Shown piece after piece: positions 34,298 to 42,837 of a stretch of DNA of 64,000 bases; position 1 is the stretch's first letter; each line of letters opens with the position of its first letter. Location of the stretch: NCBI RefSeq assembly GCF_900142665.1, contig NZ_FRBR01000003.1:124001-188000 (forward strand), written 5' to 3'. A program made the translations under genes and the position numbers. A model generated the notes under the pieces. It made no database searches, was not told the origin of the DNA, and worked only from the letters and a program-made list of their open reading frames with translations. Source of the stretch: Roseovarius pacificus (GTDB lineage Bacteria; Pseudomonadota; Alphaproteobacteria; Rhodobacterales; Rhodobacteraceae).

Positions 34298-35690
34298 GTT
34301 TTGCTGCCCTTTCACCTGCGATCCGACCGAATACGCTTCCGATTGTCATACCGATGCCAGCGGCATAGCCCTTGCCCAACACGTTGCCGGCCATGATCTC
34401 GCCAGCGGCATAGATGTTCTCCGCCGGCCCACCCGACACCATCTGCACCCGCGCATCGCGATCCACGCGCGTACCCAGATAGGTGAAGGTGATGCCAGGT
34501 CGGACCGGAAAGGCGTAATAGGGCGGCTGATCGATGCGCCGCGCCCAATGACTCTTGGGCGGGTCGAGCCCTTCGGTTCTGCAATCGTCCAGTTCAGTGT
34601 GACAGAACACACCCGGCTGAACGGCCTCGTTGAATTCGTTCATGGTCGTGCAGAGTGCCTCGACCGGCAAATCGAGCTTACCGGCCAGTTCTTCGATCGT
34701 ATCCGCCTGTATCGGTGGAAAAAGCGAGGGCATGAACATGTTGATCGACTTGGCGTCGAAAATGATATGGGCGATCTGGTCAGGCTGGGCGGCGACCAGC
34801 CGGCCCCAAACGGCATAACGCTTGGGCCAGAAATCCTCGCCCTCGTCATAGAAGCGCTCGGCGTTCTTGTTCACGACAATACCGAACACCACGCAATCGA
34901 GCCGGGTAACGATGCCGCCGTCGAATTTCGGCGCACGTGCATCAATTGCGACGGCATGGCATTGCGTCGGGTCGCCGATGGGTTCGGCACCATTGTCAAG
35001 CATCATGCGCAGCACATCACCACGATTGTAAGGCGTGCCCCGGATAAGGAAATTCTCGGCGGTTTCGCCCCAGCCTTCCTTCAGCCACTCAATATTGGCC
35101 TCGAATCCGCCAGCCGCTGCAACCACTGCATTCGCCTTGATGACGTGCGGTTTGCCATTGACTGAAACGGTCGCAGATTTGAACGCGGTCCCGTCGATTT
35201 CAAGCTTGGTGACCGGCGTGTCGTAGAACACCTCGACACCCAAATTTTCAGCGGTTCGATAAAGCGTATTCAGCATCGCCCGACCGCCACCCAAAAAAAA
35301 GGAATTGGTGCGCCCGAGGCTCAAGGTGCCGCCGATAGAGGGTTGAAACCGCACGCCCTGCTCCGCAATCCAGCCAAGCATATCCTTTGATCGAGAGATC
35401 ATGAAACGGGCGAGTTGTTCGTCGGTATTGCCCTCCGTCACCCGATAGAGGTCTTCCCAGAATTCATCTTCGGTATAGGGGCCGGTCAGATGATCGGTAG
35501 CCGCGTCATGGGCGCATCGCATATTTCGCGTGTGCCGCGTATTGCCGCCCCGGTAAAACTTTGGCGCTCCTTCTACCACCACCACGTTGGCGCCACCCCG
35601 TCGGGCCGCGATGGCCGCACACAGCGCCGCATTTCCACCTCCGATAATCAATACATCCACCGACGCTGGCGGCGCTTTCAATCTACGCAT
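34284..35690 (-). CDS. tcuA: FAD-dependent tricarballylate dehydrogenase-like protein TcuA
   Basis: A 468-residue flavoprotein of the fumarate-reductase/succinate-dehydrogenase flavoprotein group. The N-terminal dinucleotide motif is DVLIIGGGNAALCAAIAA, followed by RGGNTRHTRNMR. The C-terminus has GEIMAGNVLGKGYAAGIGMT. TcuA oxidises tricarballylate to cis-aconitate in Salmonella. GTATAC operator C lies 39 bases upstream. In this setting it may act on another polycarboxylate made by the island pathway; the TRAP transporters nearby would suit such acids. Confidence 0.82.
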   Translation of the reverse strand: MRRLKAPPASVDVLIIGGGNAALCAAIAARRGGANVVVVEGAPKFYRGGNTRHTRNMRCAHDAATDHLTGPYTEDEFWEDLYRVTEGNTDEQLARFMISRSKDMLGWIAEQGVRFQPSIGGTLSLGRTNSFFLGGGRAMLNTLYRTAENLGVEVFYDTPVTKLEIDGTAFKSATVSVNGKPHVIKANAVVAAAGGFEANIEWLKEGWGETAENFLIRGTPYNRGDVLRMMLDNGAEPIGDPTQCHAVAIDARAPKFDGGIVTRLDCVVFGIVVNKNAERFYDEGEDFWPKRYAVWGRLVAAQPDQIAHIIFDAKSINMFMPSLFPPIQADTIEELAGKLDLPVEALCTTMNEFNEAVQPGVFCHTELDDCRTEGLDPPKSHWARRIDQPPYYAFPVRPGITFTYLGTRVDRDARVQMVSGGPAENIYAAGEIMAGNVLGKGYAAGIGMTIGSVFGRIAGERAAKHARE

Positions 35691-35728
35691 GATTCCCCTT
35701 CAAAGCGTTTAGTGCATGCATGTATGTA

Positions 35729-35738
35729 TTTGTATACA
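35729..35738. promoter_or_regulatory. GTATAC operator C
   Basis: TTTGTATACA, with TTGTATACAA (35730-35739) a perfect palindrome, followed by GAG. Thirty-nine bases upstream of tcuA, where a repressor would block the promoter. Confidence 0.72.
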
Positions 35739-35739
35739 A

Positions 35740-36163
35740 GAGTAGACAACTTGCCAAGACGCGAAGTTGCACTTCGCCGGCTTGCGTTGCGGAAAATATG
35801 AAAAATCAACTAAAAGAGGTGTTTGCGCGGTACTCGGAAAGGCGAAAGCGATGTGCCGATGCACGAGGCACAACTGCCGCGCCCTGGCATCAAGCACGCG
35901 GTACACCCATCGCGGGCGTGCAGTTTTATATGATGTGTCGCCGACCTCGCGCCATATACGGCACTCAGTCCGGCACCACCGAAAAGCGCGATGACACCAG
36001 GACATATGTGCCTGGCCCAGAACCGTCGGCAGCCTCATCAATCACCGGGGATTTCCAGACATCAACAACCAGAGCGTGCATGAGCGATGCTCAGCGCCAA
36101 TCTCCGAAATGGTCGGCAAGTGCCTCGTCAGGCGCCTCCCGCTGCGACTGAGGCGTCCGTCAC
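35740..36163. other. no gene recognised
   Basis: Between the tcuA promoter and the end of the gntR gene. A plus-strand open frame of 143 codons crosses operator C and has no domain, no good ribosome site and unlikely composition, so I do not call it. No terminator or repeat seen. Confidence 0.4.
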
Positions 36164-36826
36164 CTATTCGTCGAAAATGAGGTGAAGGCGTGCGTTCAGA
36201 GAACTTTGCATATGCTGCCGTGCGGCTTTTTCCGCTGCATCCGGATTCCGGTTTTCGATGGCTTTGACGATCGCGGAATGCTCCTGCTTGGCGGTATCCG
36301 CCCTGCCCTTCACGGAGAAGGTCGTGTCGGGCAGCAGTGCCAGCGTGTCGTTCAACTCGTCAAGCATCCGCTTCTGATAGCGGTTTCGCGCGGCATCGTA
36401 GATCGCATCGTGGAACATCCGGTTGAGACGAGCCCAATCCCCGGAGTCCCCGTCATATTCAAGGAAACGGTTGTGGAAATGTTTGATCGCCGCGATGTCA
36501 GAAGCGGTGGCGTTCTCAGCCGCAAAGCGCGCGGCGGCACCTTCGAGGATTTCCCGCATCGCATAAACTTCCATAATCTGGGGGCGCGTCAGCACAGAGA
36601 CGGACAAGCCGCCACTCGCCAATTCGGCCATGCCCTTCACCTGCATTCGGCTCAGGGCCTCGCGTACAGGCGTCCGGCTTACCCCAAGACTCGCGGCCAG
36701 TTCCTCTTCCAGCAGGCGCATTCCCGCCCGCAATTCGCCGGACCGGATCTTCTGCCGCAACGTCTCGTAGACCTGTTCACTCCGCGAAAGTGAATTCCGT
36801 ACATTCTGGACACTTCTTGCACGCAT
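36164..36826 (-). CDS. GntR-family regulator (FCD subfamily), likely island regulator
   Basis: A 220-residue regulator. The winged helix (residues about 14-80) contains QVYETLRQKIRSGELRAG and the recognition stretch LGVSRTPVREALSRMQVKG. The FCD domain (about 85-210) has the metal-site-like RLNRMFHDAIYDAARN and the late HSAIVKAIENRN. The ATG at 36826 has a GGGAGG site; an upstream TTG is rejected. Three GCATAC repeats lie in its own promoter and GTATAC sites precede most island operons, so this is the best candidate for the common regulator. FCD effectors are usually carboxylates. Confidence 0.87.
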   Translation of the reverse strand: MRARSVQNVRNSLSRSEQVYETLRQKIRSGELRAGMRLLEEELAASLGVSRTPVREALSRMQVKGMAELASGGLSVSVLTRPQIMEVYAMREILEGAAARFAAENATASDIAAIKHFHNRFLEYDGDSGDWARLNRMFHDAIYDAARNRYQKRMLDELNDTLALLPDTTFSVKGRADTAKQEHSAIVKAIENRNPDAAEKAARQHMQSSLNARLHLIFDE

Positions 36827-36866
36827 ACGACAAGCACCTCCCAATGGGCTAAATAATGCTTTAAAA

Positions 36867-36899
36867 GCATACCACCAACATTCGCATACACCAGCATAC
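36867..36899. promoter_or_regulatory. triple GCATAC operator cluster D
   Basis: GCATAC at 36867-36872, 36884-36889 and 36894-36899, spaced 17 and 10 bases. The middle copy, TTCGCATACA, differs by one base from site B. They lie 41-73 bases upstream of the gntR start and suggest autoregulation with weaker individual sites. Confidence 0.55.
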
Positions 36900-37101
36900 T
36901 TAAGTATTTTCGCCTACTTAAACAGCTTTTCCAAAACTGTGAAGGCTATGCGACGACTTCTTTGACACCTTAATTTGTGACGCTACCGCGTTTCTGATAG
37001 AATCGTACATTTAATTGCGAAATGCGCCATTCGACGCAGGCGCGGCACGTACCGGGTTTCCCTCCTTCCTGCACAACGGCCGACCTCCCGCCGATCCGAC
37101 A

Positions 37102-38406
37102 TCACAAGATTCTCGTCAACCAGAGCACGAGCTCCGGCCAGACGGTAATCAATACCACCACCAGGCACATCAGCAGGAAGAACGGCGCTGCGTAGGCCGC
37201 CACCCGGTAGATCGGCTTTCTGCTGATAGATTGCATGACAAACAGATTAAGCCCGACAGGCGGCGTCATCAGTCCCAACTCAATCATGATAATAAGGAAT
37301 ATGCCATACCAGATCGGATCGAACCCGGCTTGCAAGACAATCGGCAGGGTGATCGGCAGGCTCATCACGATGATCGAAATCCCATCAAGGAACAGCCCCA
37401 GAAGGATATAAAACAGCGACAACGCGATGATCAGCACATAGGGCGACAGCTCCAACGACTCGATAAACAGCGCGATGTTGCGCGGCACATGCATATAGCC
37501 GATAGCCGTGGACAAAAACGCCGCCGACATCAGGATCGCGCACACCATGCACGAGGTTTTAAGCGCGTTGATGATGGTTTGCCGGAATATCTCGAAGGTC
37601 ATCTGCCGCGTCGTCACCGCAAAGACCATCGCAACGAACACGCCGATGGCCGCAGCCTCCGAGGGTGTTGCCCAGCCGGTATAGATGGACCCAAGCACCA
37701 CGAAAATGAGCCCGAAAACCGGCGAGACATTTTTGACGATGGCACCGAGGCTGCTCTCATCCGCCTCCTCTGCCTCCTGCGGTGCAAGCGCCGGGGTAAT
37801 CAGACAGCGCCCGGCGATATACGCCGAGTATGCGAAGGCGATCAGAACGCCCGGAACGATGCCTGCAATGAACAGCTTGGCAATGGAGACTTCAGCCAGC
37901 ACGCCGTAGATAATAAGCGCGATCGAGGGTGGAATAAGGAGCCCGAGGCTGCCCGAACCGGTCAGCGAGCCAATAGCAAGCCGGTCGGAATACTTGCGGC
38001 GGGCAAGTTCGGTCAGCGTGACCTTGCCCACAGTCGCCGTTGTGGCGGTGCTGGAGCCGGTGACCGCCGCAAAGAGTGCCGATCCGATGACGTTCACATG
38101 GAGCAACCCTCCGGGCAGGCGCTGAACGATCGGGGCGAGACCCCGGAAAAGCCTGTCGGAAATATCCGTGCGGAACATGATCTCGCCCATCCAAATGAAC
38201 ATAGGCACCGCCGCCAGTTCCCAGGACGTGGCGCTGCGCACGATGATAAGATTCGCGATGGAGCCGATCCGGGCCGGATCGAAATCCATCACCAGAAAGA
38301 GAGAGAGGCCCGAGGTGAGGATGAGGGCAAGAAACACCCACAGCCCGCTGGCAAGGCACAGCAGCAGAACAGCAAAAACGATCAGGGTCGATTGAACGGG
38401 GTCCAA
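37102..38406 (-). CDS. TRAP transporter large permease (DctM-like)
   Basis: A 434-residue polytopic membrane protein of the DctM family, about 12 helices. It contains WMGEIMFRTDISDRLFRGLA, the VTGSSTATTATVGKVTLTELARR segment and LMTPPVGLNLFVMQSISRKP near the end. It moves solute with the Na+ gradient. The start is a TTG with GGAG nine bases upstream, six bases after the small-permease gene. It is the last gene of the unit. Confidence 0.87.
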   Translation of the reverse strand: MDPVQSTLIVFAVLLLCLASGLWVFLALILTSGLSLFLVMDFDPARIGSIANLIIVRSATSWELAAVPMFIWMGEIMFRTDISDRLFRGLAPIVQRLPGGLLHVNVIGSALFAAVTGSSTATTATVGKVTLTELARRKYSDRLAIGSLTGSGSLGLLIPPSIALIIYGVLAEVSIAKLFIAGIVPGVLIAFAYSAYIAGRCLITPALAPQEAEEADESSLGAIVKNVSPVFGLIFVVLGSIYTGWATPSEAAAIGVFVAMVFAVTTRQMTFEIFRQTIINALKTSCMVCAILMSAAFLSTAIGYMHVPRNIALFIESLELSPYVLIIALSLFYILLGLFLDGISIIVMSLPITLPIVLQAGFDPIWYGIFLIIMIELGLMTPPVGLNLFVMQSISRKPIYRVAAYAAPFFLLMCLVVVLITVWPELVLWLTRIL

Positions 38407-38412
38407 CTCCAG

Positions 38413-38955
38413 TTACTCCACAGTTGTCGGCGTTTCACCGCTCAGTGTCAGACAGAGGGCACGCAGGAGAAGTTGCAGCGCAAGCAGCGCCGCACCGATG
38501 AACACGACCAGGTCGGGAATCCACAGCGGGACTTCGGCCACGCTTTCGCTAACCGCGCCGCGGCCATAATTCTTGGCGACCGTGCCCCAGAAGAAGAGGC
38601 AGCCATAGGCCACGAGAAGAAACCCGATTGCGGAAACCACGGCATCAAGCCAGCGGTTTGTCTTTGCGGACAGTCTTTCGGAAATAATCGTCACCCGCAC
38701 CATTTTGTCGGCCCGCAGCGTGGCAGAAAGCGACAGGAAGGTCATGGACAGGATGGCGAACCCGATAAACTCGTCCAGCACATGGGTGGAGGTCGCGAAA
38801 ACGGATCTCAGCGCCGTCTCCAGCAGGATATGGCAGACGGAATAGACGAGTATCAGGGCCGCGATCGTAATCGCGGCCCGAGACAACAGGGTTGAGAAGT
38901 GATCGGCACGCCTGAAAACTCTCATTGCCCAATGATTGCCGACTTCTTTGATCAC
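38413..38955 (-). CDS. TRAP transporter small permease (DctQ-like)
   Basis: A 180-residue membrane protein with four helices and the family stretch DEFIGFAILSMTFLSLSATLRADKMVRV. The GTG at 38955 overlaps the binding-protein stop (GTGA) with GAAGGTG upstream, so it is preferred to the internal ATG at 38925. It joins the large permease to form the translocator. Confidence 0.82.
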   Translation of the reverse strand: MIKEVGNHWAMRVFRRADHFSTLLSRAAITIAALILVYSVCHILLETALRSVFATSTHVLDEFIGFAILSMTFLSLSATLRADKMVRVTIISERLSAKTNRWLDAVVSAIGFLLVAYGCLFFWGTVAKNYGRGAVSESVAEVPLWIPDLVVFIGAALLALQLLLRALCLTLSGETPTTVE

Positions 38956-39950
38956 TGCGACACCTTCGACATGTAGTCGTCGATGATCGCCTGACCGGTC
39001 TCTCCGGCGCTTTCGAGCCATTCGTCGAGAGCGAGCTTGCCGGCATCCTGAAGCTGCGCCTGAAATTCGGGGCCCGAGGGTTGTACGATGGTCACGCCGT
39101 GCTCATCCAGATCGGCATAGGTCTGTTCAACCATTTGGGGGATGGCGGCCCAGTTGCGATCCCGCGTTTCGGCCGCAGCTTCCAGGATGGCAGCCTGCTG
39201 CTCTTCGGTCAGCCCGTCGAATACGGTCTTGCTCATGTGCACGAGGTTCACCGGAATCGAGTACTGATAAATCTCGCTGTAATGGTCGAAGTAATCCCAG
39301 AAACTGGTGGCCGCACCGAGTTCCGCGGATGTCAGAACCGCATCGATCGCACCGGTCGAGATCGAGGGCACCACATCCGCCCAGGAGAGGCGCACCGCCG
39401 CCGCACCGAGCGAATTGAAGGCCGTCGTGCCGTTCTTATCGTAGGTTCGGATCTTTACGCCACTTAGCGCTTCGACGGTGTTGAGCGGCGCCTTGCCCCA
39501 AAGCCCCGACGGCGGCCAGGGAGAGGCATAGAGCAGAATCTGACCGTTTTCTTCGAACACTTCCTTGAGCGCCGGCTCGGAGGCCCCATAAAGCAATTCC
39601 GCCTCGTCGAGCGTCGTGGTCAGGAAGGGCAGCGAAGACACGAGAAAGATCGGGTCGATCCCGCCCAACGCGCCACCGTAGGTGTCCGCGATTTCGAGCG
39701 CACCAACGCCTACCGCATCGAAATGGTCCGCCGACTTGTAGCCAAGCGCGCCACCGTAATGCACGACAATCTCGACGGAACCGTCGGTTTTTTCGGCTAC
39801 GAGATCGGCAAAATACTGGTCGCCTTGCCCGTGAACGCTGTTGGCCGAATATTCGTTCGACAGGTTCAGCGTGACATCGGCCGCATGGGCAGTCAGTGCG
39901 AAGGAGCTCATCGCGGCTGCGACGACCCCCGTCAGAATGGTCTTGTACAT
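38952..39950 (-). CDS. TRAP solute-binding protein (DctP-like)
   Basis: A 332-residue periplasmic protein. The signal peptide MYKTILTGVVAAAMSSFALT ends at AHA-ADV; the mature part has the DctP layout, including NEYSANSVHGQGDQYFADLV and the ligand-carboxylate region KIRTYDKNGTTAFNSLGA (the conserved Arg lies in KIRTY). TRAP systems mostly take up carboxylates. It heads a three-gene unit 59 bases after the ABC ATPase gene and could be read through from it. Confidence 0.86.
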   Translation of the reverse strand: MYKTILTGVVAAAMSSFALTAHAADVTLNLSNEYSANSVHGQGDQYFADLVAEKTDGSVEIVVHYGGALGYKSADHFDAVGVGALEIADTYGGALGGIDPIFLVSSLPFLTTTLDEAELLYGASEPALKEVFEENGQILLYASPWPPSGLWGKAPLNTVEALSGVKIRTYDKNGTTAFNSLGAAAVRLSWADVVPSISTGAIDAVLTSAELGAATSFWDYFDHYSEIYQYSIPVNLVHMSKTVFDGLTEEQQAAILEAAAETRDRNWAAIPQMVEQTYADLDEHGVTIVQPSGPEFQAQLQDAGKLALDEWLESAGETGQAIIDDYMSKVSQ

Positions 39951-40009
39951 GTTATTCTCCCTGTTGGTTCTTACGAAAGTCTGCGAACGAATACGCCGCG
40001 CCCGAAACG

Positions 40010-40837
40010 TCAGAGCGAGTTCGACAGAAAGTCCTGCGCGATCGGATTCGACGGTGATGAAAACACCTGCTCAGTGTCGCCTGCTTCGATGATCTTCCCA
40101 TTACCCATGATCGTCGTCTTGTCGGAGACCTCGCGGGCAAAGCGCACTTCGTGGGTTACGATGATCATGGTCATCCCGCTCTGCGCGAGGTCCTTGATCA
40201 CGTCGAGCACCTCGTTGGTCAGATATGGGTCGAGCGCCGATGTGGGCTCGTCGAAGAGCATCAGCTTCGGTCGCATCGCCAGCGCACGAGCGATCGCGAT
40301 GCGCTGCTGCTGACCGCCGGAAAGGTGGCGCGGGTAGGCGTTGGCCTTTTCCGGCAGGCCCACCCGCTTGATCAGTTCGTGGGCGTGCTCGATGGCGTCG
40401 GACTTCTTCTCCTTCCGCACACGCACCGGAGCGTCGATGATGTTCTGAAGGACCGACATGTGCGGGAACAGGTTGAAGTTCTGAAACACCATGCCGATAT
40501 CCGCGCGCTGGCGGCTGAGCCGCTGCTCCGATACCCGCATGTACCCGCCCGAACTTTCTTCGCAGCCGACCGGCACGTCATCGACATAGACAAGACCGCG
40601 ATCAATGTACTCGATGGCATTGATGCAGCGCAGCAACGTACTCTTGCCCGCGCCCGACGGCCCGAGCAGGCTCACGACCTCTCCGCGCCCGACTTCGAGA
40701 TTGATGCCTTTGAGCACGTCGTTTCCGCCGAGCTTCTTCCAGACGTTTTCGCAGCGCACCAGCGGCTTGGAGTTTTCCATCTCATGCATAGCAGATGTCG
40801 ATCCTCCGAGATTTTGAGATAGGTTCATATCAGCCAT
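40010..40837 (-). CDS. polar-amino-acid-type ABC transporter ATPase (GlnQ/HisP-like)
   Basis: A 275-residue ATPase. Walker A is GPSGAGKST near residue 60, the signature is LSGGQQQRIAIARALA near 168, and Walker B is LMLFDEPTSALDP near 190, followed by THEVRFARE. The start MADMNLSQ overlaps the permease gene by eight bases with an AGGAG site. It energises the importer fed by the two binding proteins encoded upstream. Confidence 0.87.
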   Translation of the reverse strand: MADMNLSQNLGGSTSAMHEMENSKPLVRCENVWKKLGGNDVLKGINLEVGRGEVVSLLGPSGAGKSTLLRCINAIEYIDRGLVYVDDVPVGCEESSGGYMRVSEQRLSRQRADIGMVFQNFNLFPHMSVLQNIIDAPVRVRKEKKSDAIEHAHELIKRVGLPEKANAYPRHLSGGQQQRIAIARALAMRPKLMLFDEPTSALDPYLTNEVLDVIKDLAQSGMTMIIVTHEVRFAREVSDKTTIMGNGKIIEAGDTEQVFSSPSNPIAQDFLSNSL

Positions 40838-41714
40838 CCACCTGCTCCTGACGGCGCCAGCCTTTGGAATAGTGCTTCTCGATGAAGTGCTGACCGACGG
40901 TGAGGACACTCACCATGATGAGATACCAGACCGCCGCAACGATCAGCATCGGCACCGTTTCGAAGGTGCGGGCATAGATCAGCTCGATGGAGTGCATCAG
41001 TTCGGGCAGGGCCACGATACTGGCAAGCGAGGTATATTTGAGCATCCCGATCACCTGGTTGCCGGTGGGCGGAATGATCGCCTTCATGGCCTGCGGCAGC
41101 ACCACCACCCAGAACGTTTGCCACGGACGGTGTCCGAGCGCCTTGGAGGCTTCCGTCTGCCCGTCATCCACGGACATGAGGCCGGCGCGGATGATCTCGC
41201 CCATGTAAGCGCCTTCCGCAAGGCCAAGGCCCAGAAGGGCTGCCGTGAACGAGGAAATGGCCACGTTGGCGGGGATCTCGATGAATTTCGGCCCATCGAA
41301 GGGAATACCGAACTCGATCATCGGGAAGAGCGTGCCAAAGTTATACCAGAACACGAGTTGCACCAGCACCGGCGTCCCCCGAAAAAACCAGACGAAGGAA
41401 TGCGAACAGAATGCGAGCAACGGATCATTGCTCAAACGCATCACGGCCAGCAACACGCCGATGATGATGCCAAGCACCATCACGAGGATCGTCAAATAGA
41501 TCGTCTGCACGATACCCGAGAGCACCGAGGGGTGCAGCATGTAGGTACCGACGATATCCCACTGGAAGCCGGGGTTGAAGAGAATCTGGTAGACAATCCA
41601 TGCGCAGATCACGCTGACGACCGCCACGCCGAACCAACGCAGGACGTTGGTGGGCTTGTGAATTTCCGGAGCGCCTGCCATGTCCATCGTTTGTGCAGCG
41701 CCAGTTTGTTTCAT
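40830..41714 (-). CDS. polar-amino-acid-type ABC transporter permease
   Basis: A 294-residue membrane protein with the HisMQ-type inner-membrane domain: FWYNFGTLFPMIEFG in the middle and EGAYMGEIIRAGLMSVDDGQ (the coupling EAA loop) near residue 184. Only one permease gene is present, so it probably works as a homodimer. The start MKQTGAAQ is used; a GTG five codons earlier is possible. Confidence 0.85.
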   Translation of the reverse strand: MKQTGAAQTMDMAGAPEIHKPTNVLRWFGVAVVSVICAWIVYQILFNPGFQWDIVGTYMLHPSVLSGIVQTIYLTILVMVLGIIIGVLLAVMRLSNDPLLAFCSHSFVWFFRGTPVLVQLVFWYNFGTLFPMIEFGIPFDGPKFIEIPANVAISSFTAALLGLGLAEGAYMGEIIRAGLMSVDDGQTEASKALGHRPWQTFWVVVLPQAMKAIIPPTGNQVIGMLKYTSLASIVALPELMHSIELIYARTFETVPMLIVAAVWYLIMVSVLTVGQHFIEKHYSKGWRRQEQVDG

Positions 41715-41883
41715 ACTCACCTTAGTCACCTTTGGGCTTGATTGTTTCAGACGGAGGCCATGAAGGCCCGATCATCCCTTGTGAGGCCACGCATATGGCG
41801 GCTACCTGACTTCAATCCCTTTCGTCCTTCGCCATATTTTCATGGAAAGCGGGGACATTGCTCAGGCTGCCGCATGCCTCGAT

Positions 41884-42762
41884 TCAATCGCCAGAAGAGG
41901 CTTCGATCTGCTCGAGTGTCAGCCCGCCATCGGCGGAGTCGAACATCCCGAGCGCCTCGTTATAGCTGCCATCCTCGATGGCGCTTTTCAGAGCGAGAGA
42001 CAGCGCCTCGAAGAGGTCGTCACGCTCCTTGCCGAGCGCAATGCCGTTTATGCTACTATAATCTTCCAGCGTACCGCTCGCGACATCGAGGCCCTCACTT
42101 GTCTCGGCGATATAGATGCCCACCGGGCGCGCGGTGACGAAACCGTCGCCACGACCGTTCGTCAGCGCCAGAAGCGTGTCAGCCGTATTCTTGAAGAAGA
42201 CGAGATTGATCTCGGGATCGCCGGCCGCCACACATTTGTCGGAACGATCTTGCACCACGGATACAAGCGCGCTGCCCTGAGTGATGACGATGGTCCTGCC
42301 GCAAAGATTGTTGATGTCGATCTCGGTTTTTCCCTCCGGCACGAGCAGCGAGAATCCGGTGTCGAAATAGGGAAGAAACTGAGCGACCTGTTGTCGCTCG
42401 GCAGTGATGCCGAACTGGTTCACCCCCACATCGTAGCGACCATTGGAGACGCCGGGGATGATCGAGGGAAACTTGAGATCCTCGAATTCCGGCTCAAGCC
42501 CGAGCTTGGCGGCAAGCAGCTTTACCAACTCGATATCAATACCGGTCTCCTTGCCGCTTTCATCCTTGTAGGCGAAGGGTGGCCAGCTGAAGTTGGTGGC
42601 CACCTTCAGTATGCCGGACTCGCGCATTTCGGCTGGCAGCGCCGCGCGCGCCTCCTCCACCACGTCCTGGGCAAAGCCCTGCCCCGCGGCGACCATCAAG
42701 CCAAGCGCCCCGGCAACGGTGCCAGCGATCGAGGTTCGTCTTAGACGCGAGAAAAGTTTCAT
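41884..42762 (-). CDS. family 3 solute-binding protein, copy 1
   Basis: A 292-residue periplasmic protein. The signal peptide starts MKLFSRLRRTSIAGTVAG and cleaves near GFA-QDVV. The mature part begins QDVVEEARAALPAEMRESG and has VATNFSWPPFAYKDE and GIDIELVKLLAAKLGL, the binding-lobe signatures. It is clearly a paralogue of the protein encoded at 44296-45174. It is 154 bases upstream of the permease gene, the largest gap in the unit. The ligand is probably the substrate of the adjacent monooxygenase. Confidence 0.85.
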   Translation of the reverse strand: MKLFSRLRRTSIAGTVAGALGLMVAAGQGFAQDVVEEARAALPAEMRESGILKVATNFSWPPFAYKDESGKETGIDIELVKLLAAKLGLEPEFEDLKFPSIIPGVSNGRYDVGVNQFGITAERQQVAQFLPYFDTGFSLLVPEGKTEIDINNLCGRTIVITQGSALVSVVQDRSDKCVAAGDPEINLVFFKNTADTLLALTNGRGDGFVTARPVGIYIAETSEGLDVASGTLEDYSSINGIALGKERDDLFEALSLALKSAIEDGSYNEALGMFDSADGGLTLEQIEASSGD

Positions 42763-42837
42763 TTTTTGAGTACTCCCGTGTTGTCTGTCGAGTTTGTTTG
42801 TTTTTTTGTTATTGGTTTATTCGGTGGCCAGCCGGGT

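Noticed and set aside
35720..36151. 143-codon plus-strand open frame
   Set aside because: It runs through operator C, lacks a ribosome site and has no recognisable domain.
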